NCBI RefSeq assembly: GCF_025515205.1
Contig: NZ_JAOPFX010000001.1
Span: 124,001 to 188,000, forward strand
Length of the DNA stretch: 64,000 bases
Origin: Microbacterium fluvii
GTDB lineage: Bacteria > Actinomycetota > Actinomycetes > Actinomycetales > Microbacteriaceae
Direction: 5' to 3'
The notes beneath the pieces were generated by a model that was not told where the DNA came from, did not search any database, and saw nothing but the letters and a program-made list of their open reading frames with translations. The position numbers and the translations under genes were made by a program. Each line of letters begins with the position of its first letter. Within the stretch, counting starts at the first letter, position 1. Below are positions 18,421-27,288 of this stretch, piece by piece.

Positions 18421-19683
18421 ATGACCACGCCGACCGCCGCGGCCGACGAGGCCAGGAGCCTGGGGCTCGTCGCCGCCTCGCCCGGGCTGCGCTCGCTCGC
18501 CTTCGCGATCGACGCCGCCCTCATGCTGGTGCTGCTGAGTCCTGTCGTGGTCGGCGCCGTGATGGCGGCGCAGGACGGCTGGTCGACCATCGCCGCCGTG
18601 CTCGTGATCGCCGGCGGCGCCGCGGCCGTGGTGCTGGCGGTCGTGCAGCTGATCACGCACGGGCTGCGGGGCGTCACGATCGGCAAGGCCTCGCTGCGGC
18701 TGCGGTCGATCGATGCCGCGACCTACCGCCGCCCGGGGTTCTGGCGCATCGTGCTGCGGGCGTGCGTGCTGGCCGCCGGCTGCATCGTGCCGCTCGTCGG
18801 ACCCGCCGTGCTGCTGTGCTCCGGGCTGTGGGATCCGCAGCGTCGGGGCCGCAGCATCCTCGACCGCACGGCGGGATGCTGGCTGATCGACACCCGCGCG
18901 GGCATCGACCCCTTCGACGCCACCGCGCTGCGCCGCGCGCGCCGTGCGCTCGTGGAGCGCTCCGACGGCATCGACGAGCAGCTCGCCTCGATGGCCACGG
19001 GAGCCGACGGCGATGCCGTGCTGCGCGCGCCGGCCGTGCGCTCTCGCGCGGGAGTCGTGGGCTCCGACGCAGGGGCGCAGTGGGCGCTCGCGGCCGCGCT
19101 GGCCTCGCCCCCGCCCATCGACGCGCTCCCCGGAGCGGAGGTGGCCGCCGCGCCCACGCCGACGCCCTCGGCCCCCGTGTCGCCTCCGGCACCCGCGCCC
19201 GAGCCGGCACCCGCGCCCGAGCCGGCCGTCGTGCCTGCACCGGCCCCCGCGCCCGAGCCGGCAGCCGCGCCCCCTCTCATCGAGCCGCCCGCCACCGACA
19301 CCGTGCTCGTGCCCCCGGCCGCCCCCGCCCGCCGTCGCCGGGCGAAGGGGCGACTGCTGCTCGACGACGGCAGCGAGGTGCGCGTGCCCGTCTTCGGACT
19401 CATCGGGCGCGACCCGGCCGCCGAGCCCGACGATCCAGAGGCGATGCTCGTGCCGCTCGCCGATCCCGAGCGGCTGATCTCCAAGACCCACCTCGCCTTC
19501 GGCGAAGACGACGAGGGGCTCTGGATCGTCGACCGCGGCTCCCGCAACGGCACGCAGCTCGTCTCGCCGTCGGGCGAGCAGGTCGAGGCCGTCGCCGGCG
19601 ACCGCACGCGGGTGCCGACCGGGTGGACCGTGCAGGTCGGCGGCCGCTCGTTCGCCCCGACTCCGAGGAGTGACCGCCCGTGA
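18421..19683 (+). CDS. RDD-family membrane protein with C-terminal FHA domain
   Basis: ATG 18421, 8 bases after the preceding stop; 420 residues. Residues 15-160 form an RDD domain: the Arg and Asp in LRSLAFAIDAALML, further helices, and TIGKASLRLR. A DATALRR motif (Thr168) like those in the previous protein follows. A low-complexity Pro/Ala/Glu linker (about 235-300) leads to an FHA domain (about 318-415) with GLIGRDP, LISKTHLAF and DRGSRNGTQL. It should sit in the membrane with its FHA domain inside. The stop overlaps the start of the FtsK/SpoIIIE gene (GTGA). Confidence 0.92.
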   Translation: MTTPTAAADEARSLGLVAASPGLRSLAFAIDAALMLVLLSPVVVGAVMAAQDGWSTIAAVLVIAGGAAAVVLAVVQLITHGLRGVTIGKASLRLRSIDAATYRRPGFWRIVLRACVLAAGCIVPLVGPAVLLCSGLWDPQRRGRSILDRTAGCWLIDTRAGIDPFDATALRRARRALVERSDGIDEQLASMATGADGDAVLRAPAVRSRAGVVGSDAGAQWALAAALASPPPIDALPGAEVAAAPTPTPSAPVSPPAPAPEPAPAPEPAVVPAPAPAPEPAAAPPLIEPPATDTVLVPPAAPARRRRAKGRLLLDDGSEVRVPVFGLIGRDPAAEPDDPEAMLVPLADPERLISKTHLAFGEDDEGLWIVDRGSRNGTQLVSPSGEQVEAVAGDRTRVPTGWTVQVGGRSFAPTPRSDRP

Positions 19684-22600
19684 AGCTCAAGCTGGGTCTG
19701 CGCCGCAGCGCCGAGTCCGTCGTCGACGTCGTCGTGACCGCCGACGCCACCGTCGTCGTCGAAGACGTCGCGCGCGCCCTCGCCGACGGCGCCCGGTTCG
19801 CCGACGGCACCGTGCCGACGCTCGTGGTGACCACGCCCACCGGCCAGTCGATGCAGCTCGAGCCGGGGGCGCTCGTGGCCGAGGCCACGATCGGCTCGGG
19901 GTTCGAGGTGGCCGTCGTGGCGGCGGCTTCCTCTCCCACCGGCGCGTCGGCGCCTGCCGCCCTCATGCACATCCACTCCGGCCCGCAGGCGGGGCGCAGC
20001 GTCGCGCTCCCACGGGGCGCGTCGGTGATCGGCCGCACCGAACCGGCCGCCGTGCTGATCGACGACGCCCTCGTCTCGAAGCGCCACGCGCGCGTCGAGG
20101 TCGACAACGGCATCGAACTGGTCGATCTCAACAGTGCCAACGGCCTGCTCGTCGACGGCGGACTCGTCTCGCGGGTGCGGGTGCGCCCTGGGCAGCTCAT
20201 CACCATCGGCGCCACCGAGGTGTCGTTCGCGATGGTCGCGGGGGCCACGGGCGACGACTCGCGTGTGCTCGAGCGCGGCGGGTCGCTGCTGTTCAACCGG
20301 TCGCCCAGGGTCGAGGTGCGCTATCCGGGCACCGAGCACCGGCATCCGCTCATCCCCACCGAGGCCGACCCCCGCATCTTCCCGTGGCCGATGATCATGG
20401 CCCCGGTGCTGCTCGGCCTCGCCATGTTCGGCATCACGCAGCGGCCCACGGCGCTCCTCATCGTCGCGATGGCGCCGCTGATGATGCTCGGCAACTTCAT
20501 CGGGCAGCGCACGCAGCAGGGCAAGAAGCTCCAGCTCGAGATCGAGACCTTCGAGACGCAGATCGACGAGCTCGAAGACCGCCTGCTGGCCGGCGAGGTC
20601 GTCGAGCGCGAGCGTCGCCGGGCCGAGGCCCCCGCGACGGCGACGGTGTACGAGCAGGCCATGTCGCTCGGGCCGCTCCTGTGGACGCGGCGCCCCGAGC
20701 ACTGGAACTTCCTGGGCCTGCGGCTCGGCGTCGGCTCCGCCGCGAGCCGCAGCTCGATCGCCGAGCCCAACGACCAGCGCGGCATCGCCGCCTACGCGCA
20801 CCGCGTGAACGCGCTGCGCGAGCGGTTCTCGCGCATCGAGGGCGTGCCGCTGGTCGAGCTGCTGCCCTCGGCCGGCGCGATCGGCATCGCGGGGCCCAAG
20901 GACCTCGCCGCCGACGCCGTGCGCGGCCTGGCCGTGCAGCTGTTCGGCCTGCACGCGCCCAACGAGCTGGTCACCGCCGCGATCATCGACCCCGGCTGGA
21001 CGGGGGAGCTGGAGTGGATGAAGTGGCTTCCGCACACGACGAGCGCGCGCTCGCCCCTCGGTGGGGTGGCTCTCGCCGACAGCCCGTCGGCGGGCACGAT
21101 CCTGGTGAACGCGCTCGAGGAGATCATCCTCGCGCGCCTGTCGTCGACCTCCACGCGCCGCGGCCCGCTCGATCCCTCAGACACCGCGATGGAACTCGGC
21201 AAGCAGGTGGGCGCGGGGCGCGCGGAGCGATCGGGGCCCGCCGACGACGTCTCGCTCGTGCTGTTCGTCACCGGCGACGCGCCCGTCGACCGAGCCCGGC
21301 TCACGCAGATCATCGAGCGCGGACCGGATGCGGGCGTCTACACGGTGTTCGTGGCGCCGACGGTCGAGTCGCTCCCGGCCGCCTGCCGCACCTTCCTCGA
21401 TGTCACCGGCGGCCTCGACGACGCCGTCGTCGGGTGGGTGCGCGCGGGTGAGCGCGCCGAGGGCGTCGCGGTGGAAGGCGTCTCGCGCGCCTTCGCCGAG
21501 CTGTTCGCGACGCGCATGGCGCCCGTCGTCGACTCCAGCTCGGTCGACGCCGACTCGTCCGACCTGCCTGGTTCGGTGTCGCTGCTGCGGCTGATCGGCA
21601 CCGATCTCGCCGACGACGCGGATGCCGCTGCCGAGCGCTGGCGCGAGACGGGCTCGATCATCGACCGCACGCCGGGGCCCAAGCCCCGCCTCAAGCGCGC
21701 GGGCACGCTCAAGGCGTTCGTCGGTCAGGGCAGCCCCGACGCGATGTCGCTCGATCTGCGCACGCAGGGCCCGCACGCGCTCGTCGGCGGCACGACGGGG
21801 TCGGGCAAGAGCGAGTTCCTGCAGGCGTGGGTGCTCGGCATGGCCGCGGAGTACAGCCCCGACCGGGTGACGTTCCTGTTCGTCGACTACAAGGGCGGCT
21901 CGGCGTTCGCCGACTGCGTCGACCTGCCGCACTGCGTGGGGCTGGTCACCGACCTGAGTCCGCATCTCGTGCGCCGCGCCCTGACGAGCCTGCGCGCGGA
22001 GCTGCACCACCGCGAGCACCTGTTCAACCGCAAGAAGGCGAAAGACCTGCTCGAGCTCGAGAAGCGCCAGGACCCCGAGACCCCGCCCGCGCTCGTGCTG
22101 GTCATCGACGAGTTCGCGGCGCTGGCGGGCGAAGTGCCCGAGTTCGTCGACGGCGTCGTCGACATCGCCCAGCGCGGCCGGTCGCTGGGCATCCACCTGA
22201 TCATGGCGACCCAGCGGCCCGCCGGCGTCATCAAAGACAACCTGCGCGCCAACACCAACCTGCGGGTCGCCCTGCGCATGGCCGACGAGTCCGACTCCAC
22301 CGACGTCGTCGGCGAGCCGCTCGCGGCGGGCTTCGACCCGTCGCTCCCCGGTCGAGGCGTCGCCAAGACGGGGCCCGGCCGGCTCGTGCCGTTCCAGTCG
22401 GGCTACGCGGGCGGATGGACCAGCGACGAGCCCGACCGCGCGCAGGTGCGGGTGGCCGAGCTGCGCTTCGGCACGCTCGTGCAATGGGAGGCCCCCGCCG
22501 ACGAGGCGGCCGACGTGCACGAGGAGGACCTCGGCCCGAACGATCAGAAGCGGCTTGTGGCGACGCTCGTGCGCGCCGCCGACGACGCCGGCATCCCCGT

Positions 22601-24155
22601 GCCCCGACGCCCCTGGCTCGACGACCTCGCCGCCACGATCGACCTGCGCTCTCTTCCGCTCGACGGCGGCGATGCGCGCATTCCGCTGGGGCTCGCCGAC
22701 ATCCCCGAGCGTCAGCTGCAGGCCCCGGTCTTCTTCGAGCCCGACCTCGACGGCCACATGCTCGTCTACGGCACGAGCGGTGCGGGCAAGAGCGTGGCGC
22801 TGCGCACCGTCGCGATCGCGGCGGGTGCCAGGCCCGACCTCGGCCGCACGGCCGTGTACGCGATCGACTTCGGCACCGGTGCCCTGCGTTCGCTCGAGTC
22901 GCTCCCGCACGTCGGCTCGGTCGTGACCGGAGACGACGTCGAGCGCGTGCAGCGGCTGCTGCGCACCCTGCGCGGCGTGCTCGACGACCGCGCTCGCCGC
23001 TACTCGGCGGTCAATGCGTCGAGCCTCAGCGAGTACCGCGAGATCACCGGCGATGCGAGCGAGGCGCGCATCGTCGTGCTCATCGACGGGTTCGGGGTGT
23101 TCAAGCAGGACTGGGAGACCACGTCGGCGCGCGCCGCGTACTACGCCGTCTTCATGCGGATGCTGGGCGAGGGGCGCCCGCTGGGCGTGCACGTCGTGGC
23201 CACCGCCGACCGCTACGGAGCGGTGCCGACGGCGGTCAGCGCCAACGTGACCAAGCGCATCGTGCTGCGGATGGCCGATGAGGGCGCGTATTCGATCCTG
23301 GGCGTCCCCAAAGACGTGCTCAACGAGCGCAGCGCCCCCGGGCGGGCCATCGTCGACGGGCTCGAGACGCAGGTCGCCGTCATCGGCGGGACCACCAACG
23401 TCGCCGAGCAGAACGCGGCCACCGAGCGGTTCGCCGCCGAGCTGCGCGCCGCGGGAGCCGTCGACGCCGGCGAGATCGGCTCCCTGCCGGTGCAGCTGGC
23501 TCCCTCCGCCCTGCCCGACCGCGCCGACGACCTGCCGGTGCTCGGCATCGGCGAAGACACGCTCGGCCCGATCGGCTTCGAGCCGATCGGCACCTTCGTC
23601 GTGGCGGGCCCGCCGGCAAGCGGCAAGACGACGGCGGTGCGCGCCGTCGTGACGGCGCTGGAGCGCTTCGACCCGACGGTGCAGCTGTTCCACATCGGCG
23701 GCCGCCGCGCGGCCCTGCGCGACTGGCGCACGTGGCGGGGCAGTGCCACGGCGATCGACGACGTGCGCGCCCTCGCGAAGGAGCTGCGCGACCTCGTCGC
23801 CGCCGAGCCTGCCGCCGGGCGCATCGCGATCGTCGTCGAGAACATCGCCGACTTCGGCGACACCGACGCCGAGCGGCCGCTCAAAGAGCTCTTCCAGGCC
23901 GTCAATCGCGGCGACCACTTCCTCGTGGCCGACGGCGACGTGGCGCAGCTGGGAAGCGGCTACGGCCTCATCGGCGAGCTCAAGGCGGGCCGCCACGGCA
24001 TCGCACTGCGGCCGGACTCGTACGACGGGGACTCGCTGTTCAAGCTGCCCTTCCCCAAGGTGCAGCGGCACGAGTTCCCCCCTGGCCGAGGGCTGTTCGT
24101 CGAGAACGGCCGCGTCGTGGCCGTGCAGGTGGCGAACCTGCCGGGGGAGAAATGA
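19680..24155 (+). CDS. EssC/EccC-type FtsK/SpoIIIE secretion ATPase with FHA domain
   Basis: GTG start overlapping the RDD-FHA stop; 1491 residues. Order: a ubiquitin-like N-terminus (1-90), FHA domain (about 96-185; SVIGRTEP, SKRHARVE, DLNSANG), two membrane helices (about 238-280), a DUF-like linker, then three P-loop ATPase domains: GGTTGSGKS (Lys710) with VIDEFAAL; GTSGAGKS (Lys1037) with a degenerate LIDGFGVF; GPPASGKT (Lys1316) with VVENIADF. This is the motor of type VII secretion. An N-terminal FHA followed by two helices is the plan of Firmicute EssC; mycobacterial EccC lacks the FHA domain. Only ATPase 1 keeps a full Walker B Asp-Glu. WXG100-like genes follow at once. Confidence 0.95.
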   Translation: MKLKLGLRRSAESVVDVVVTADATVVVEDVARALADGARFADGTVPTLVVTTPTGQSMQLEPGALVAEATIGSGFEVAVVAAASSPTGASAPAALMHIHSGPQAGRSVALPRGASVIGRTEPAAVLIDDALVSKRHARVEVDNGIELVDLNSANGLLVDGGLVSRVRVRPGQLITIGATEVSFAMVAGATGDDSRVLERGGSLLFNRSPRVEVRYPGTEHRHPLIPTEADPRIFPWPMIMAPVLLGLAMFGITQRPTALLIVAMAPLMMLGNFIGQRTQQGKKLQLEIETFETQIDELEDRLLAGEVVERERRRAEAPATATVYEQAMSLGPLLWTRRPEHWNFLGLRLGVGSAASRSSIAEPNDQRGIAAYAHRVNALRERFSRIEGVPLVELLPSAGAIGIAGPKDLAADAVRGLAVQLFGLHAPNELVTAAIIDPGWTGELEWMKWLPHTTSARSPLGGVALADSPSAGTILVNALEEIILARLSSTSTRRGPLDPSDTAMELGKQVGAGRAERSGPADDVSLVLFVTGDAPVDRARLTQIIERGPDAGVYTVFVAPTVESLPAACRTFLDVTGGLDDAVVGWVRAGERAEGVAVEGVSRAFAELFATRMAPVVDSSSVDADSSDLPGSVSLLRLIGTDLADDADAAAERWRETGSIIDRTPGPKPRLKRAGTLKAFVGQGSPDAMSLDLRTQGPHALVGGTTGSGKSEFLQAWVLGMAAEYSPDRVTFLFVDYKGGSAFADCVDLPHCVGLVTDLSPHLVRRALTSLRAELHHREHLFNRKKAKDLLELEKRQDPETPPALVLVIDEFAALAGEVPEFVDGVVDIAQRGRSLGIHLIMATQRPAGVIKDNLRANTNLRVALRMADESDSTDVVGEPLAAGFDPSLPGRGVAKTGPGRLVPFQSGYAGGWTSDEPDRAQVRVAELRFGTLVQWEAPADEAADVHEEDLGPNDQKRLVATLVRAADDAGIPVPRRPWLDDLAATIDLRSLPLDGGDARIPLGLADIPERQLQAPVFFEPDLDGHMLVYGTSGAGKSVALRTVAIAAGARPDLGRTAVYAIDFGTGALRSLESLPHVGSVVTGDDVERVQRLLRTLRGVLDDRARRYSAVNASSLSEYREITGDASEARIVVLIDGFGVFKQDWETTSARAAYYAVFMRMLGEGRPLGVHVVATADRYGAVPTAVSANVTKRIVLRMADEGAYSILGVPKDVLNERSAPGRAIVDGLETQVAVIGGTTNVAEQNAATERFAAELRAAGAVDAGEIGSLPVQLAPSALPDRADDLPVLGIGEDTLGPIGFEPIGTFVVAGPPASGKTTAVRAVVTALERFDPTVQLFHIGGRRAALRDWRTWRGSATAIDDVRALAKELRDLVAAEPAAGRIAIVVENIADFGDTDAERPLKELFQAVNRGDHFLVADGDVAQLGSGYGLIGELKAGRHGIALRPDSYDGDSLFKLPFPKVQRHEFPPGRGLFVENGRVVAVQVANLPGEK

Positions 24156-24171
24156 ATTATCCGATCCCGGC

Positions 24172-24201
24172 GTGAAACGGCGCAGGGGCTCGGGTTAGCC
24201 T
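24172..24201 (+). promoter_or_regulatory. Possible promoter of the WXG100 unit
   Basis: GTGAAA (24172-24177), 18 bases, TAGCCT (24196-24201), ending about 46 bases before the WXG100 start codon. The kinase operon has a similar GTTAGCAT run at 4264-4271. The match to consensus is moderate. Confidence 0.4.
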
Positions 24202-24247
24202 GAGTGGGCCGGTGGGCAGCCGGCACGCAGACCGAAAGGAATGATCG

Positions 24248-24535
24248 ATGGCGGATTTCAAGGCGTCCTATGGCGAGATGGAGGCCATGGCCGGAAAGCT
24301 CGACTCCGGTCGGGAAGAGATCGGCGATGTGCTGCGGCGACTCAAGAGCGACGTCGACCGGCTGCTGGGCGACGACTTCAAGACCCAGCACGCGTCGGGC
24401 AAGTTCGGCGAGGGCTACAACGAACTCACCACGGGACTCGAGAAGGCCATCGAGGGCATCTCCGACATGGGTGAATCGCTGCGCAAGATGATGCAGGCGA
24501 TCAAGGACACCGACCAGGCGCTCGCGGGCAACTGA
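24248..24535 (+). CDS. WXG100-like secreted helical protein lacking the WxG
   Basis: ATG 24248 follows GAAAGGA (24234-24240); 95 residues, no signal peptide and no Cys. Two long amphipathic helices flank a turn, the size and shape of EsxA/EsxB proteins. The turn reads DDFKTQHASG (residues 42-51), so the Trp and Gly of the usual WxG are missing and Phe44 is the only aromatic. It sits 92 bases after the secretion ATPase gene and has its own likely promoter. A strong hairpin after the gene should make it the most abundant product of the unit, as expected for a secreted partner. Confidence 0.88.
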   Translation: MADFKASYGEMEAMAGKLDSGREEIGDVLRRLKSDVDRLLGDDFKTQHASGKFGEGYNELTTGLEKAIEGISDMGESLRKMMQAIKDTDQALAGN

Positions 24536-24546
24536 CGCACGATCGA

Positions 24547-24578
24547 GGGTGACGGCGGCCGCATGGCCGCCGTCACCC
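24547..24578 (+). terminator. Hairpin/attenuator after the WXG100-like gene
   Basis: A 14-base perfect inverted repeat (24547-24560 with 24565-24578) closes on a GCAT loop, only 11 bases after the stop. There is no T-run, so partial termination or 3'-end protection is more likely than a full stop. Confidence 0.7.
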
Positions 24579-24597
24579 CGTCACGCGAGGAGACGAC

Positions 24598-24927
24598 ATG
24601 GACATCATGCTCGACCTCGAGCGGCTCCGGACGACGCAGGCGGGCCTGAAGGCGTCCATCGCCGAGTTCGAGTCGGCGGGGAAGATCAACGACGATCTCG
24701 AGGAGGCCGTCGGCCGGCCGGACGACCGCGGAGAGCTCCGAGGCAAAGTGGGCGACTTCGAGTCGTCGTGGGACGGCAAGCGCGGCAAGCTCACCGAGAA
24801 CCTGCAGGGGATCCTCGACCAGCTGACATCGATCGTCGACGGCTGGACGGAGTGGGACACCTCCACGGCGTCCGATCTCGACAGCGGGTGCAGCACCAGC
24901 ACCACGACCGCGCGGAGGGTGGGCTGA
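24598..24927 (+). CDS. Small WXG100-superfamily-like protein with a WDG motif
   Basis: ATG 24598 follows GAGGAGAC (24587-24594); 109 residues. A predicted helix (about 5-40), then SSWDGKRGK (Trp58-Asp59-Gly60) at the turn and a second helix to about residue 85, followed by a short Ser/Thr-rich tail. This protein, rather than its neighbour, keeps a true WxG. Together the two could make the classical heterodimer. Its stop overlaps the next start (TGATG). The assignment rests on size, helix plan, motif and position. Confidence 0.75.
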   Translation: MDIMLDLERLRTTQAGLKASIAEFESAGKINDDLEEAVGRPDDRGELRGKVGDFESSWDGKRGKLTENLQGILDQLTSIVDGWTEWDTSTASDLDSGCSTSTTTARRVG

Positions 24928-26204
24928 TGCGCTCCCCAGAGGGCAACCACGAGCTGCGCTGGCTGGAGGGCACGCCAGGCTCGATCTGGCAGCGCGGAGA
25001 CGACTGGGTCAAGCTCGGCACGACCATGGATTCCACCGCCGACGACCTCACGGCGATCGCCGACTCCGACGCGTGCAAGAGCAAGGGCACCGACAAACTC
25101 GCCGAGCTCGCCGGCGAGACGGCAGGAGACCTCAAGAAGGCCGCGACGCGCTACGTCGACACCGGTCGAGAGCTGCGCACCTACGCCGACGCCCTCGACA
25201 CCGCCCAGACCTGGCTGAGCCGCAACCTCGCCTCGGTCGAGGCCGCGGAGCGCGACTACCAGAGCGCCCTCGACGCGAAGGACGACGCCGTCTCGGCGAA
25301 GTCGTCGCTGGATCACCAGTGGCCGTGGGAAGACGACCCCACCCCCGCCGAGACGGCAGCGGCCGCCGACGCGGTCTCGGATGCGACGGCGCGCGTGGGC
25401 ACGGCCAAGACCCATCGCGACGCGATGTGGACCGAGTTCGACCAGGTGTTCGAGGCATGGGAAGAGGCCTACGACGACGCCGTGGGCGGCATCCAGAAGG
25501 CGATGGACACGGCGGGCAACAACGACGGCTTCTGGGAGTTCGTCGACGATGCGCTGTTCGTGATCAGCGTCGTACTGGTCGTGCTCAGCGTCGTCGCCCT
25601 CATCATCGGCGCGCCCCTGGTGGGACTGCTGGGCCTGGCGATCCTCGCCCTCACGGTCGTCTCGATCGGCCTGACGCTGTTGAAGTTCGCCTACGGCAGG
25701 GCGACGCTCAGCGACGTGGCCTGGAGCCTGGTCGCGCTCATCCCCTTCGGCGTCGGCAAGCTGCTCTCGCGCGGCGCGCCGATCCTCTCGAACGTCGTCA
25801 GCGGCGGCCGCAGCGTCGTCACCGGTGCCATCCGCTCCGGCCTTCCCCGGCTGAGCCTTCTGCGCCCGACGTCGTGGTTCACCCCCGTGCGGTCGCTGTT
25901 CGCTCCGCTCACCTCGCGCCTCGCGCTGCGCTCGCCGAGCATGTTCGTCAACCCGGCGCGCTCGATCTCGCTCGGCTCGTCCGACCTCGTGCAGGTCGAG
26001 AACTTCCTGCGCACGATGACGCAGTCCAAGTGGGCGGCCAATCCCGCCGTCGCCGAGTTCGTGGCCACCACGACCAAGGCGATGCCGGGCACGGCCGCGC
26101 AGAACATCTTCCGCACCGTCTGGCTCGGCTCGACCGCGACCGACTTCGGGGGTCTCATCGACGTGCTGCCCGACATCCCCGGGCTGAAGGACGTCACGCT
26201 GTGA
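24927..26204 (+). CDS. Candidate type VII substrate with helical head and hydrophobic region
   Basis: ATG overlaps the previous stop; 425 residues. Residues 1-205 are predicted helical, without signal peptide, and contain W-rich turns (SIWQRGDDW, DHQWPWEDD) as in the targeting heads of LXG or long WXG proteins. A strongly hydrophobic segment follows (about 208-265, including VISVVLVVLSVVALIIGAPL), then SLVALIPFGVGKLLSRG and a C-terminal region of about 150 residues with no motif I recognise. The layout resembles type VII exported polymorphic toxins, but no toxin domain or adjacent immunity gene can be named; a membrane accessory protein is the alternative. Confidence 0.7.
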   Translation: MRSPEGNHELRWLEGTPGSIWQRGDDWVKLGTTMDSTADDLTAIADSDACKSKGTDKLAELAGETAGDLKKAATRYVDTGRELRTYADALDTAQTWLSRNLASVEAAERDYQSALDAKDDAVSAKSSLDHQWPWEDDPTPAETAAAADAVSDATARVGTAKTHRDAMWTEFDQVFEAWEEAYDDAVGGIQKAMDTAGNNDGFWEFVDDALFVISVVLVVLSVVALIIGAPLVGLLGLAILALTVVSIGLTLLKFAYGRATLSDVAWSLVALIPFGVGKLLSRGAPILSNVVSGGRSVVTGAIRSGLPRLSLLRPTSWFTPVRSLFAPLTSRLALRSPSMFVNPARSISLGSSDLVQVENFLRTMTQSKWAANPAVAEFVATTTKAMPGTAAQNIFRTVWLGSTATDFGGLIDVLPDIPGLKDVTL

Positions 26205-26707
26205 CCGCTCGTCCCGCCGCGGGCCCCGCCTGGCGCGCGCCGCTGTGGCGGGCCGCGGCCGCGGTGCACCTGGTCATCGCGGGACTGCTGGTCGTCTACC
26301 TCGTCGGCTCCCTGCTGCTCACGGGCGGTCAGGTCGTCGCATCCCGTGGTCCGATATGGGGCGCGGCTCTCGACTTCCCGCTGTTCGTCGTGCCGGCGTG
26401 GATGCTGATCGCCCTCGCCGCCGTCGGTGCGGCGCTGTACCTCCCGCTGCTGCTGACGGTGCGCGTGCTCGACGCCCGGCGCCTCTCCGGAGCGTGGGGC
26501 GTGGTCGCCGCATCCGTCTTCACACCTCTGCTGTTCTCGGCCGTCGTCGACGACGACATCTGGCGCGCCTTCCGCGAGCAGGGCTACTGGATCGCCTCGG
26601 CGATCTCGGCCGTGTGCGTGCTCGCCCTGGCGATCGCGGCGTTCACGACGGCGCCCCGCTACGACCGGCTGGCCCGCGCGGGCGAGCTCCCGCCGGGGTA
26701 CCTGTGA
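26201..26707 (+). CDS. Four-helix membrane protein of the secretion unit, unknown
   Basis: GTG overlaps the upstream stop (GTGA); 168 residues with four predicted helices (about 18-42, 57-88, 97-116 and 128-150) and short loops, including a DDD run before the last helix. No family was recognised. Overlap with both neighbours ties it to the secretion unit. An immunity protein for the preceding candidate substrate is possible, but nothing shows it directly. Confidence 0.7.
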   Translation: MTARPAAGPAWRAPLWRAAAAVHLVIAGLLVVYLVGSLLLTGGQVVASRGPIWGAALDFPLFVVPAWMLIALAAVGAALYLPLLLTVRVLDARRLSGAWGVVAASVFTPLLFSAVVDDDIWRAFREQGYWIASAISAVCVLALAIAAFTTAPRYDRLARAGELPPGYL

Positions 26708-27288
26708 GCGGCGAGCCGGCGCAGGCCGCGCCGACGGGCTTCCACCTCATGCTGCCGACGGGGTGGCGCCGCTATCTCGTCGACGACGAGGGACGCCGTG
26801 CGCTGACGGCGCAGCTGGCGGCGCGCATGAAGGAGCTCGGCCGCCCCGACCTCGACGTGCAGGCGCGCACGCTCGTCGAGGCGCAGTGGCGCCGGCTGCG
26901 CTCGGCCAAGGTGAGCGCCGTCTATCTCGCCGAAGGCTCCGAGGCCGCGCAGGCGCTTCCCGCCTCGATCGCCGTCAGGCAGCACGTCGCACCGGTCGGC
27001 ACCGACTTCGCCGCGTCGGTGCGCACCATGGCGCGTGTGCCGGTCGAGCAGATCGAGACCCCGGTGGGCGTCTTCCTGCGCTGGATCACCGACGGGCAGG
27101 GCGAAGGCGAGACCGGCGAGGTGCGCACGCGCCAGGTCGGCTACGCCGTGGCCCTTCCCGGCGAAGGCGAGCGGCGAGGGCTCGTGTTCCTGTCGTCGAT
27201 CCCTCACCTCGACGACGCCGATCCCACCCTGGTGGCCCTGCTCGTAGAGCAGAGCGACCTCATCATGGAGACCTTCCGCTGGCGATGA
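26704..27288 (+). CDS. Unknown soluble protein of the secretion unit (194 aa)
   Basis: GTG overlaps the upstream stop; 194 residues, no signal peptide or membrane helix, mixed alpha/beta composition. It begins with a FHLMLPTGWRRYLVDDEGR stretch and ends in MET-FRWR. Proteins opening with a PxGW segment and about 190 residues long are frequent beside WXG100 genes in actinobacteria, where a chaperone or adaptor role is suspected. The next gene encodes another 194-residue protein, but the two sequences are not visibly similar. Confidence 0.7.
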   Translation: MSGEPAQAAPTGFHLMLPTGWRRYLVDDEGRRALTAQLAARMKELGRPDLDVQARTLVEAQWRRLRSAKVSAVYLAEGSEAAQALPASIAVRQHVAPVGTDFAASVRTMARVPVEQIETPVGVFLRWITDGQGEGETGEVRTRQVGYAVALPGEGERRGLVFLSSIPHLDDADPTLVALLVEQSDLIMETFRWR

